DNA from: Bacillus sp. JCM 19041
Lineage (GTDB): Bacteria > Bacillota > Bacilli > Bacillales > Bacillaceae_D
Reading direction: 5' to 3'
Assembly (NCBI GenBank): GCA_001310375.1
Contig: BAXC01000019.1
Span: 1 to 54,019 of the forward strand
DNA: 54,019 nt
Shown piece after piece: positions 9,334 to 18,696 of the stretch (positions are counted from its first letter, which is position 1; every line of letters begins with the position of its first letter). The notes beneath the pieces were generated by a model that was given only the letters and a program-made list of their open reading frames with translations, was not told the DNA's origin and did no database searches. The position numbers and the translations under genes were made by a program.

Positions 9334-10119
9334 TTGAGCAATCAAGCGACGATTGAACAAGCCTACGCCGAATTGACTCATGCTTATCATAAGCATGAGT
9401 CAATTGCGCCGTTAACAGAAACATTTACGACGCTTGACGTAGCAATGGCTTATGACGTGCAAATGAAGTTTATTAACAAAAAAGTAAATGATGGTGAGCG
9501 GGTTGTTGGGAAAAAGATCGGTCTCACTTCTTTTGCGATGCAGAAACTACTCGGTGTTGATGAGCCTGATTATGGCCATCTATTGTCACAGATGGAAGTC
9601 AAGGAAGGCGAAGCGATTGAACGGGAAGCCCTTTTTCAACCAAAGATTGAAGGAGAAATTGCTTTTGTCTTAAAGCAGGAGTTAAAAGGACCAAATGTAA
9701 CCGTGGAAGATGTCTTGGCAGCAACTGATTACATTGTCCCTGCATTAGAAATCGTCGACAGTCGAATTAAAGATTGGAAAATCAAATTGCCTGACACGAT
9801 TGCCGACAATGCATCATGCGGTTTATTTGTTTTGGGTAATCAAAAAGTGAATCCAACCTTAATTGATATGCCGTCAATTGCCATGAAGCTCTATCAAAAC
9901 AAACAGCTGATAAACGAAGGAACTGGAGCAGATGTACTTGGGCATCCTGGGAAGTGTGTCGCCTGGCTTGCTAATCAATTAGCACAGTATGATGTGACGC
10001 TTCGTGCTGGAGAAGTGATTTTATCAGGCGCTTTATCTGCAGCGGTTGAAGTGAAAAGCGGAGATCAGATTACGTGTGAATTTACAGAACTAGGTCAAGT
10101 TTCGACAACGTTTAAGTAG
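9334..10119 (+). CDS. 2-hydroxypenta-2,4-dienoate hydratase-like (FAH superfamily)
   Basis: 261 residues, intact, starting with TTG preceded by AAGGAGGCG at good spacing. It belongs to the MhpD/DmpE/XylJ hydratase and 4-oxalocrotonate decarboxylase group of the fumarylacetoacetate hydrolase superfamily. Visible motifs are VGKKIGLTS, the metal-site region FQPKIEGEIAFVL, ALEIVDSRIKDW and GHPGKCVAWLANQLA. It would hydrate the dienoate left by the hydrolase to a 4-hydroxy-2-oxoacid. A hydratase fits the preceding hydrolase better than a decarboxylase does. The aldolase expected next is absent. A perfect 35-base palindrome lies inside the N-terminal coding part. Confidence 0.82.
   Translation: MSNQATIEQAYAELTHAYHKHESIAPLTETFTTLDVAMAYDVQMKFINKKVNDGERVVGKKIGLTSFAMQKLLGVDEPDYGHLLSQMEVKEGEAIEREALFQPKIEGEIAFVLKQELKGPNVTVEDVLAATDYIVPALEIVDSRIKDWKIKLPDTIADNASCGLFVLGNQKVNPTLIDMPSIAMKLYQNKQLINEGTGADVLGHPGKCVAWLANQLAQYDVTLRAGEVILSGALSAAVEVKSGDQITCEFTELGQVSTTFK
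9371..9405. repeat. Perfect 35-base palindrome inside hydratase gene
   Basis: Arms of 17 bases (9371-9387 and 9389-9405) around a single C at 9388, with no mismatch. It encodes ELTHAYHKHESI of the hydratase. In RNA it would fold into a very stable hairpin about 40 bases after the start codon. No T-run follows, so it is not a terminator. Confidence 0.9.
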
Positions 10120-10127
10120 AACAATAG

Positions 10128-10175
10128 AAGAAAAGCTTGTGAAAAATGTGTTTCTTTACAAGCCTTTTCTTTCAA
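10128..10175 (+). terminator. Probable terminator after hydratase
   Basis: Imperfect stem GAAAAGCTTGT / ACAAGCCTTTTC followed by TTTC. It probably ends the catabolic operon before the permease gene. Confidence 0.6.
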
Positions 10176-10182
10176 CCTGTTA

Positions 10183-10196
10183 TGTAAGCGATTTCA
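10183..10196 (+). promoter_or_regulatory. cre-like site before permease
   Basis: TGTAAGCGATTTCA matches the cre consensus at 13 of 14 positions. It lies 29 bases before the permease start, consistent with CcpA repression. Confidence 0.5.
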
Positions 10197-10224
10197 ATAA
10201 GAGTGAAGGGGATACTTATAAATA

Positions 10225-11603
10225 ATGTCTTTATATAAGCGTAAAGATGGAGAAGAACAACCGTATTGGAAATTCGGTCAGTATAAAGTACGGTTGCCCT
10301 TCATCCATCACAAACTAGAAGCACCAGAGATTATACAAGGGATGGTTATCTTCACCGTTGGCCTTAGTATGGTTGAAATTATGACGAGCGTGATGGGCCT
10401 CTCTTATGAAGCAGCGCTCACTATCACGATTTTAAATCAATTTCTAATGCTTGTTCCTTCCTTAATGGGTGTACCGTTTGTTGGTGGGTTTGTGACCGCA
10501 TTAATACCGGTCCTGATCTTATTCTTAAACGGCTATGACCCTGGACCAGAGACGATTCAAGCGGTCATTGCTGTGCAAATCGTAATGGCAGTCATCTTTT
10601 TGCTTTTTGGATTGACGAGTATGGGTGAAAAGCTTGTGAAAAACTTACCTGCCTCTCTTAAAGCAGGGATTTTAATCGGAGCTGGGATTACAGCAATTAT
10701 GGCTGAGATTCAGCCTGGAGGGCGTTTACCAGCGACGCCGATTGCGATTACAGTTGGTGCATTGCTTTGTTTATATATGATGTTCTCTCTTTCGTTTAAA
10801 CGGTTAGCGAAACGAAGCCGTATCGTCGGCTTAATTGCAAGCTACGGGATTGTGCCAGCTATTTTTTTTGCGGTCTTTATTGGTTGGATCGTTGGTGAAT
10901 ACCAACGCCAAACGTGGAATGGGGTATTACGATCCCATCATTTGCTGCTGTATGGGAAGTCACGCCATTTGTCATTGGCTTTCCGACGCTTGAAATGTTT
11001 ATTGGTGCGATTCCAATTGCACTGCTTGGCTATGTGATTGCTTATGGCGATATTATTGTCGGTGATCGCTTAATTGACCGTGTGCGGGAACAACGACCAG
11101 ATGAAAAAATCCACTATACCTTTAAACAAGTACATATGCTGACGTTTTATCGGAGTATCGTCAATGCATTTTTTGTTCCACACCCCGGGATGGCAGGACC
11201 GATCTTCACAGCAGGTACGGCATCAGTGGCAGAACGTTACACAAACGGCAGAAAATCAATGGATTCAATTTTCTCTGGAATGAATTCGTTATCCATTGCG
11301 TTCTCATTAGGAATTTTTCTATTGCCGATTGTCACATTCTTTCAACCGTTTTTGCCGATTGCGCTTGCGTTGACATTAATCTTAACCGGCTATTTGTGCA
11401 TTACGGTTGGGATGCAACAGATTAAAAATGAAACAGAAATGGGTGTGGCAGGTGTCATGGCAATTGTATTAGCTGTGTACGGTGCGGCACCAGGATTGAT
11501 CGTTGGGATTGTCCTCTACTTCCTTATCCAAAAAACAAAGGACAAACGAGAACAACGTTTACAAGGGGGAGAAAAAGAAGAAGAGAAGCAGGAAGCTGTA
11601 TAA
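10225..11603 (+). CDS. Membrane transporter, xanthine/uracil-permease-like (frameshifted)
   Basis: Polytopic membrane protein of about 459 residues after repair, with roughly a dozen hydrophobic segments and a charged C-terminal tail. It resembles the NCS2/SLC23 (nucleobase/benzoate-type) transporter fold, but I cannot assign a subfamily firmly. The break is at about 10916: one more G gives QRQTWEWGITIPSFAAVWE and joins the two frames. Position suggests it imports the aromatic substrate of the preceding pathway. It sits behind a terminator and its own cre-like site, so it may be a separate transcription unit. The ATG start has GAAGGGG upstream at a rather long distance. Confidence 0.7.
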
Positions 11604-11625
11604 ATTATACTGATAATAATGAATG

Positions 11626-11656
11626 GACGGGCTGCCAACGAGGGCGCCCGTCTTTT
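11626..11656 (+). terminator. Terminator after permease
   Basis: Stem GACGGGC / GCCCGTC (11626-11632 with 11646-11652), followed by TTTTC. Confidence 0.8.
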
Positions 11657-12021
11657 CAGTTGAAGAGTGGACAATTAAAACGATTCATCACAAGTATACG
11701 GGGTATATATTTTTAAAAAGACTAAACAAACAGAATATCCACATCAATGCTAATTTATAAACAGAAAACAGGGGATAGTCTGTGTTTATCAACAGCATGC
11801 TAAAGGGAGAAATGAAATAATCCCGAGTTATCCACAGAGTACGGCATGTGAAGTAGTAATACTACCGATTCTTCTGAATAAGCGTAAGGGTTGAATCGTT
11901 AAAGGGAATAAATAGTTTTACATAGGTCATAAGGAAAATCGGAGACTCAGGAGTTTAAACCAATTTCGTTTGAGGAATGAGATAAGGGACAGTCAAAACG
12001 TTTGAAGGGGAGAGCCTTTTC
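11657..12021. other. Non-coding region with DnaA-box-like sites upstream of dhaK
   Basis: No gene supported. It holds one perfect DnaA box, TTATCCACA (11828-11836), and two near matches in the same orientation, ATATCCACA (11735-11743) and TTATCAACA (11786-11794). The dhaKLM promoter should be here, but I could not fix a convincing -35/-10 pair. Purine-rich DNA with AAGGGGAGAG leads into dhaK. Confidence 0.5.
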
Positions 12022-13013
12022 GTGAAAAAACTGATGAACGATCCTAACCAAATTGTGAACCAATTTCTAGATGGTCTGATTGCCGCCCATTCTGATCTGA
12101 TTAGGCGCGTGGAAGGCACAGATATTATTGTTCGTCAGAGTCTGACGAAAAACAAAGTTGGTCTCGTTAGTGGTGGAGGTAGCGGACATGAACCTGCCCA
12201 TGCTGGATATGTCGGAAAAGGGATGTTGGATGCAGCCGTTGCTGGAGAAGTATTCACATCTCCAGGAGCTGATCAATTTTTAACGGCTATTCAAGAGGCA
12301 GATCAAGGAAGTGGCGTATTAATGCTCATCAAGAACTACAATGGGGATGTAATGAACGCTGAGATGGCACAAGAAATGGCTGATGCGGAAGGGATAGCGG
12401 TTGAAATTGTGATCATTAATGATGATGTTGCTGTAATAAATCCTGATCAGCGCCGAGGCATTGCGGCACTGTACTTGTCCATAAGATTGCAGGTGCTGCG
12501 GCGGAAGCAGGTACTTCTTTAACAGATGTTAAAGCGATCGCTGAAAAGGTGATTAAGCGAATTCGAAGCATGAGCGTGGCGCTGTCTTCTTGTACACTTC
12601 CGGCGGCGGGGAAACCGAGCTTTCAACTTAATGAGAATGAAATGGAAGTTGGTATTGGTATCCACGGCGAACAAGGCATGCATCGCCGCGACGTAATGAC
12701 GTCAGCAGAAACAGCGGACCTATTGCTTGGGCATCTAATAAAAGAAGTTGACGAGAACGCACCTCTGCTTGTGCTTGTTAATGGGATGGGTAGCACGCCT
12801 CTACTAGAGCAATACGTTTTTGCAGGAGATGTGAAGCGTTTGCTCGATGATAAGGACCGGATGATTAAAAAGATGCTTGTCGGTGATTATATGACAAGTC
12901 TTGATATGGCGGGGATTTCTTTAACATTACTCGCGCTTGATGAAGAACTTGAAGGTTATCTAGACGCAGAGGCAACAACGATTCAATGGACGGAAGGTGG
13001 TTCAAATGAATAA
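12022..13013 (+). CDS. dhaK: Dihydroxyacetone kinase, DhaK subunit (frameshifted)
   Basis: DHA-binding subunit of the PTS-dependent dihydroxyacetone kinase. The GTG start at 12022 follows AAGGGGAGAG. Family signatures are VSGGGSGHEPAHAGYVG (residues about 50-66), VLMLIKNYNGDVMNAEMA and, after the break, GIGIHGEQGMHR with the His that forms the hemiaminal link to dihydroxyacetone. The break is at about 12465: one more G makes RGIAGTVLVHKIAGAAAEAG. The repaired length is about 330 residues, as expected. It overlaps dhaL by eight bases. Confidence 0.9.
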
Positions 13014-13608
13014 AGAACAGTTAAGTGCATGGATGAAAAAAACGTATCAATTGATTAACGAACATAAAGAAGAATTATCGGAACTGGATCATGTGGTTGG
13101 AGATGGAGACCATGGAGTGAATATGGACCGTGGGTTCAAAGCTGTGGTTGACGGGTTGGCTGAATGGAAAGAGGATTCGGTGTCTGCTACACTGCAAAAA
13201 ATTGGCACGACTCTCGTCTCCAAAGTTGGCGGCGCTTCTGGACCTTTATTTGGAACAGCATTCATGCGCATGAGTGTCGCCTTTAAAGAAGATGAAAATG
13301 CTTGGAAAGATGGACTAAACAATGCGGTTGAAGGTATTGCTAAACGAGGAAAAGCCTCTCCTGGTGACGGTACACTACTCGATGTATTTGACCCTGTTGC
13401 CAAAAGTGTAGAAGAAAAAGGTTTAGATTGGTCGGAAATGGAAAGGATCGCTAAAACAGGAATGGAACAAACGAAGGAATTCGTTGTGAAGCGTGGACGT
13501 GGTGCTCTGCTAGAAGAGCGTTCTGTAGGACATCTAGATCCAGGGGCGGTGTCGAGCTACTACTTGTTTCATGCACTAGCACTTGTTATGAAAGGAGATG
13601 ATAGGTAA
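13006..13608 (+). CDS. dhaL: Dihydroxyacetone kinase, ADP-binding DhaL subunit
   Basis: 200 residues from ATG 13006, which has GGAAGGTGG seven bases upstream and overlaps the dhaK stop. The DhaL nucleotide/Mg motif VGDGDHGVNMDRGF is visible at residues about 30-43, and further family motifs are GGASGPLFGTAF, GDGTLLDVFDP and GHLDPGAVSSYYLF. DhaL holds ADP that is rephosphorylated by DhaM and transfers the phosphate to DhaK-bound dihydroxyacetone. Intact. Confidence 0.92.
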   Translation: MNKEQLSAWMKKTYQLINEHKEELSELDHVVGDGDHGVNMDRGFKAVVDGLAEWKEDSVSATLQKIGTTLVSKVGGASGPLFGTAFMRMSVAFKEDENAWKDGLNNAVEGIAKRGKASPGDGTLLDVFDPVAKSVEEKGLDWSEMERIAKTGMEQTKEFVVKRGRGALLEERSVGHLDPGAVSSYYLFHALALVMKGDDR

Positions 13609-13991
13609 TGGCGAACGTTGCAATACTGGTTTTGTCCCATGTTGAAGAACTAGCAGATGGAGCGGCTCGTTTATTCCGGCAAGCCAATTCAGAAGTAGAT
13701 GTGTTTGCGAGTGGTGGACTTGGAGCAGGAGAAATTGGCACAAGCATTGACCGCATTCATACGGTGCTAGAGGAAATTCCAGAAGAACAAGAGATTCTTA
13801 TTTTTTATGATATCGGTAGCGCAAAAATGAATGCGGAAATGGTCGTTGAGATGTTTCCGAACTACACAATTGCCATTTCGGACGCGCCGCTAATCGAAGC
13901 AGGTTATGTCGCAACAATTAGCGCAGGGCTTGGTCTCTCCCTAGAAGAAGTGAAAGAAAAGGCCGAAGGTGGATATAAAAAAGACCGATGA
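13608..13991 (+). CDS. dhaM: PTS-dependent dihydroxyacetone kinase phosphotransferase DhaM (EIIA domain)
   Basis: 127-residue mannose-type EIIA domain that passes phosphate from HPr to DhaL-bound ADP. The active-site His is in LVLSHVEELADG near the N-terminus (residue 11). Only the EIIA domain is present, as in Firmicutes; the HPr and EI-like extensions of the E. coli protein are missing. TAATG couples it to dhaL. The operon ends at a terminator 12 bases after the stop. Confidence 0.9.
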   Translation: MANVAILVLSHVEELADGAARLFRQANSEVDVFASGGLGAGEIGTSIDRIHTVLEEIPEEQEILIFYDIGSAKMNAEMVVEMFPNYTIAISDAPLIEAGYVATISAGLGLSLEEVKEKAEGGYKKDR

Positions 13992-14002
13992 TCGCTTCAT
14001 AC

Positions 14003-14037
14003 AGAACATGGGCTACCTTAGCTCATGTTCTTTTTTA
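14003..14037 (+). terminator. Terminator after dhaKLM
   Basis: Stem AGAACATG / CATGTTCT extended by inner GCT/AGC pairs (14003-14031), followed by a T-run. Confidence 0.88.
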
Positions 14038-14118
14038 GTAGTCAAATGGCTGGCCAGAATTGACATCGGACAAAACTTCTGTAACATGATGAATACATGG
14101 AACAAGGAGGAACGATTG

Positions 14119-15090
14119 ATGGTTAGTATTCGCGATATTGCTAAAAAAGCGGGCGTCTCAGTGACGTCTGTCTCGTACGCGCTTAATGGCAATCCAAAAG
14201 TTTCAAGAAAAACGACTGAGCATATTAAGCGAATTGCAGAAGAACTGAACTACCGACCCAATGCGGCGGCCCGTACATTAAAAGCACGCCGAACGAAAAA
14301 GATTGGCATTTTTATCCGTGAAAGTGGCGGCGGTATTTTCTTTGGTGAGATCCTTGCAGGGGTCATTGAGATGTGTGCAAAGGAAGGCTATGACACAGTT
14401 GTTTGCGTTGGGGCAAATGCATCTGATCATCTTGCGGATGGCTCCGTTGATGGCGGGTTGATTATGGATCCTCTTATTACGTCAGAAGAGATCACACAGC
14501 TTGCTGATAGTGGACGGAAAATTGTTGTGCTGGACAGGACGTTTTACCATAAACACGTGCGGCAAGTTCTGATTGATAATGAAAAAGGCGCAAGGCAAAT
14601 GGTGGAGCATTTAGCAAAATATGATGCAGAAAAAACATACATCGTTACTGGTAGCCATAAAAACTTTGATAGCCAAAAAAGATTAAAAAGCGCACTAGAT
14701 GCGTATGCGGAAAACGCACCAACTGTTGATGTCCAAGTGATTGAAGGAGTATTTCATCTTGGTGGTGGATTGGAAGCTGCGGAAATCATTGACCAACAGT
14801 GGAGTGGAGGACCGGTGAATGTCTTTGCGTTATCTGATAGTATAGCAGTGGGCATGCAGCGTTATTTTCAGGAGAAAGGTTATCAGATCGGGACGGACAT
14901 TCGCATCGCTGGGTTTGATAATGACTTGCTTAGCCAGTATATAACGCCACCGTTAACAACAATTAATTATTCGTCAAAAGTGTGGGGAACGGAAGCGGCA
15001 AGGGTGCTATTACAGCTAATTGTAGACGAAGAAGTCGAGAATGTACTGATTCCGACGTCATTGATGGAAAGGGATTCGACAAGTGGCTAA
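14119..15090 (+). CDS. LacI-family transcriptional regulator
   Basis: 323-residue LacI/GalR regulator. ATG 14119 is chosen because AAGGAGGAACG precedes it and the protein then begins with the canonical helix-turn-helix (SIRDIAKKAGVSVTSVSYAL, then NGNPKVS and NYRPNAAARTLK). The remainder is a periplasmic-binding-protein-like sugar sensor, including SDSIAVGMQRYFQEKG, AGFDND and the C-terminal PLTTINY. It lies directly upstream of the GH3/ABC operon and next to two perfect operator palindromes, so it very likely represses that operon and binds its sugar. Intact. Confidence 0.92.
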   Translation: MVSIRDIAKKAGVSVTSVSYALNGNPKVSRKTTEHIKRIAEELNYRPNAAARTLKARRTKKIGIFIRESGGGIFFGEILAGVIEMCAKEGYDTVVCVGANASDHLADGSVDGGLIMDPLITSEEITQLADSGRKIVVLDRTFYHKHVRQVLIDNEKGARQMVEHLAKYDAEKTYIVTGSHKNFDSQKRLKSALDAYAENAPTVDVQVIEGVFHLGGGLEAAEIIDQQWSGGPVNVFALSDSIAVGMQRYFQEKGYQIGTDIRIAGFDNDLLSQYITPPLTTINYSSKVWGTEAARVLLQLIVDEEVENVLIPTSLMERDSTSG

Positions 15091-15170
15091 TGCTTTTTGC
15101 AGAATCCTTTTTTGGATTTTTACTTGCAATTAATTTATAGGTGGACGTATACTGAAAGCAAATCAATTGG

Positions 15171-15182
15171 TGAAACGTTTCA
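15171..15182. promoter_or_regulatory. LacI-type operator O1
   Basis: Perfect palindrome TGAAACGTTTCA with the central CG typical of LacI/GalR operators. It is 66 bp, centre to centre, from the second copy. Confidence 0.82.
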
Positions 15183-15236
15183 TCTTAAAAACATAATGAT
15201 TAATTAGTTATTTTACATATTTTTTTACTTATAAAG

Positions 15237-15248
15237 TGAAACGTTTCA
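15237..15248. promoter_or_regulatory. LacI-type operator O2
   Basis: Same palindrome, TGAAACGTTTCA, extended by one pair on each side (GTG...CAC). It ends 26 bases before the GH3 start, overlaps the likely transcription start and follows a TATAAA at 15230-15235. With O1 it could support looping repression. Confidence 0.85.
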
Positions 15249-15274
15249 CCTCATCTAGAGATAGGAGTGTCACG

Positions 15275-17421
15275 ATGGAGAAAGAGCGGATAAGTGCATT
15301 AGTGGGAGAAATGACATTGGAGGAAAAGGTCGGACAGCTTACGCAATTTGCGGGTCTTTTTTATTCAACTCATGCTGATGATACGCCGGTTACAGGTCCA
15401 GTGGATTTTCCAGTAAAGAAAGAAGCGATTGAAATAAGTGGATCTGTACTTGGCGTAGCCGGAGCAAAGAAGCTAATAGGGATTCAAAGTGAGCACTTGA
15501 AAACAAGTAGACTCGGTATTCCCCTTTTATTTATGGCAGATGTCATCAATGGATTTCGGACGATTTTTCCGATACCACTCGGTCTCGGTGCAACATGGGA
15601 GCCAAAACTAGTAGAAGATTTGCAAGCGGTTGCAGCAAGAGAGGCTGCTAGCGCTGGCCTTCATGTTAGTTTTGCGCCAATGGCTGATTTAGTAAGGGAT
15701 CCTCGCTGGGTAGAGTGATGGAGTCAACTGGAGAAGACCCATATTTAAACGGTCTGTTTGCAGAGGCGACGGTCCGTGGTATGCAAGGAACGGACCTGAC
15801 CAATGACAATGACCGAATTGCGGCATGTGTAAAGCACTTTGCAGCGTACGGAGCGGCTGAAGGTGGTCGAGATTATAATACGGTTGATTTATCAGAACGA
15901 GAGCTCAGACAAATGCATTTACCTGCTTATGAAGCGGCAATTAAAGCTGGCGCAAAACTTGTGATGACTGCTTTTAATACGGTCGATTCCGTTCCAGCGA
16001 CAGGAAATGAGAAGTTAATGCGGACGATGTTACGGGATGAAATTGGTTTTGACGGTGTTGTCATCTCTGATTATGGTGCTGTGCAAGAACTTATCCCTCA
16101 TGGTGTTGCCGAGGACCAAGCAGAGGCCGCTTCAAAGGCACTGTCTGCCGGGTTGATATTGATATGATGAGCTTATGTTATACAGATGAATTGACGCAGC
16201 TTATTAAAGCAAAAAAAGTGGATGAGGCACTGCTTGATGAAGCCGTCGAGCGCGTACTTGATTTAAAAAATGTACTTGGTCTTTTTGAAGATCCATATCG
16301 CGGCGCTAGTGAGGAAAAAGAGAATAAAGTAGTTGGATGTGAGCAACATCACAAACTAGCTCTTGAAGCGGCGGAAAAAAGCGCTGTTCTGTTGAAAAAC
16401 GAAGCTGTCCTTCCATTGGAGGACAACGCAAAAATTGCTTTAATTGGACCATATGCTAACAACGCAGATTTACTTGGAGAATGGTCTATTTTCGGAAAAC
16501 CTGAAAAAACCGCTACATTAAAAGCGGGAATGGCAACGATTGCTTCTTCCCTTAGCTATGCACAAGGCTCTGATCAGTACGAACGAAATGAAGCATTACT
16601 CGAGGAAGCTGTTTCTGTTGCTAAACAAGCTGAACAGATCGTTCTTGCATTAGGTGAAGGCGCGATCGGAGTGGAGAAGGGCGGAGCAGATCAAACATCA
16701 CCTTGGCTCCAGCTCAAATTGAGTTAGCGAAGGCACTTAAACAGCTTAATAAACCATTAGTTGTTGTTCTCTTTAATGCTCGCCCTCTTGATCTGACAGA
16801 ACTTGAACCATTGGCTGATGCGATCTTAGAATGTTGGCATCCAGGTTCAGAAGGTGGACAAGCGGCGGCGAATCTGTTGTTTGGTAAGGCGAATCCAACT
16901 GGCAAGCTGACAATGTCATTCCCGAGGCAACTGGACAAATACCTGTTTATTACAATGCATACAAAACGGGTCGGCCTTTGCCAGCGGGAAGTGAAGAACG
17001 ATTCTTCTCCCGTTACATCGATCTACCAAACGATCCACTTTACCCGTTTGGCTATGGTTTGAGCTATGCAACATTTGAATACAGCGAGTTGCGTCTAAGT
17101 GACGATGTGCTCGAAGAAGGAAAGCAGATTGTTGCTGAAATTGAAGTGAAAAATACGAGTGAAGTAGAAGGAGAAGAAATTGTCCAGCTCTATATTCAAG
17201 ATATTGCGGCAGAAGTTGTGCGGCCAATCAAAGAGCTAAAAGGGTTCAACAAAGTGAAATTGGCACCAGGTGAGTCGAAGACGGTTTCGTTTGAAATTGA
17301 TGAAACGATGTTGCGTTACCACCACATTGATTTACGTTTCACTAGTGATTCTGGCAAATTTACTGTTTTTGTAAGTGGTTGCAGCGATATCCGTGAGGGA
17401 AAGTCGTTCAAGCTTATTTAG
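15275..17421 (+). CDS. Glycoside hydrolase family 3 (beta-glucosidase/xylosidase-like; several frame breaks)
   Basis: About 715-residue GH3 enzyme with the N-terminal TIM barrel, C-terminal alpha/beta sandwich and fibronectin III-like domain. ATG 15275 has ATAGGAGTG upstream. Motifs are LEEKVGQLTQF, LLFMADVINGFRTIFPIP, FAPMADLVRDPRW, CVKHFAAYGAAEGGRDYN, and VVISDYGAV with the nucleophile Asp. The C-terminus has PFGYGLSYATFEYS. Breaks occur at about 15708 (G run; restores RWGRVMESTGEDPYL), 16150 (G run; restores SAGVDIDMMS), 16701 (C run) and 16924 (G run; restores FPRATGQIPVYYNAY). No signal peptide is seen, so it is probably cytoplasmic and acts on oligosaccharides brought in by the following ABC transporter. 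The precise bond is unknown. Confidence 0.85.
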
Positions 17422-17453
17422 CATTGGAAAGAAAATTTTCAGGGGGCAGGGTC

Positions 17454-18682
17454 ATGAAAAAGCGAATTGGTTTAGCGACGTTTGGATTGGTCGCACTACT
17501 AAGTGGCTGTTCAGAGAGCGATGAAGAAGGTGTTACGCTTGATGTGTGGGCAATTGGTTGGGAAGCAGAACAGCTAGTAAACGAGGGATATGTCAAGGCG
17601 TTTGAAGAAGAGAACCCTGGAGTAAAAGTGAACTTGCAGGCAATCCCATGGGGGAATATTTACGATAATTTGTTAACTGCAGTAGCGTCTGGAAACGGTC
17701 CAGAGTGGTGCAAATTGGGACTTCTTATATGGCAGACTTTGCAAGCACAGGTGCTTTTTTGCCCCTTGATGATTACGTTGAAGACTATCCAAATTTGAAT
17801 CCGGACCACTTTTTTGATGGAGCGGTAGACTCAGCAATTTATAACGATGAGCTTGTCGCGATTCCGTGGTATGTTGAGACACGTGTGCTTTTTTACCGAA
17901 CTGATTTACTTGCAGAGATCGGATATCCCGATGGACCTGCAACGTGGGAAGAGTTATACGATGCTGCGCGACAATTGAATGATCGAGGCGATGGATTATA
18001 CGGAATGACCTTGCCTGAAAATGATGATACGCTCCCGTACATTTTTGCGTGGCAAAATGGTGTTGAATTTGAAACGGAAGACAAGGGTGTTGATTTTTCA
18101 GATCCGGCATTTGTGGAATCAGTTGAATATTATACGCGCTTTATTCGCGAAGGCATTGCCCCTGTTGGCTTAGGGCTTGACCCAATGCAGTCGTTTGTGG
18201 ACGGAATTCAGCCAATGACACTGGAACCGCCGTTTCGCTATCAACAGTTGGTTGACCAATACCCAGATTTTAATGAATGGGATACGGTTATGATGCCAGC
18301 AAAGGAAAACAATATATCCGTAATCGGTGGATCAAACATGGCGGTGTTTGAATGGACAGAACACCCAGATGAGGCAGTTGAATTCATCTCCTATTTAAGC
18401 GATGTGGACACACAAATTAACTACTTTAAAGATGTCCGTGTTTTGCCACCTCGCGTCGATGCGTGGGAGGACCCAGCTTTGCGTGAAGACGAACGTCTCT
18501 TTACGTACTATGAGCAGCTTCAACATTCAAGAGCACAACCGCAAGTACTAAATTGGAATCGCATCAATGATGAATGGAAGCGCTCGGAACAACGAATTAC
18601 GCGAGCAGGTTACGACATCGCGGAAGAAGTAGCTGACTTCCGTTCTCGGATTGAGCCGATGATGGTGACAGATGATGAATAA
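17454..18682 (+). CDS. Sugar-binding lipoprotein of ABC importer (frameshifted)
   Basis: Extracellular solute-binding protein family 1 lipoprotein of about 409 residues. The N-terminus is a lipoprotein signal with lipobox LLSGC (MKKRIGLATFGLVALLSGCS). The break is at about 17706: one more G gives NGPEVVQIGTSYMADF. Family features include PWYVETRVLFYRTDLL and the conserved WEEL region. It captures the oligosaccharide that the GH3 enzyme degrades. It follows the GH3 gene by 32 bases and precedes the two permeases. AGGGGGCAGGG is the ribosome binding site. Confidence 0.88.
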
Positions 18683-18696
18683 GGAGGAGAGCATAA

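Noticed and set aside
11657..12021. Possible replication origin because of DnaA-like boxes
   Set aside because: No dnaA/dnaN or other origin genes, no AT-rich unwinding cluster, and only one perfect box.
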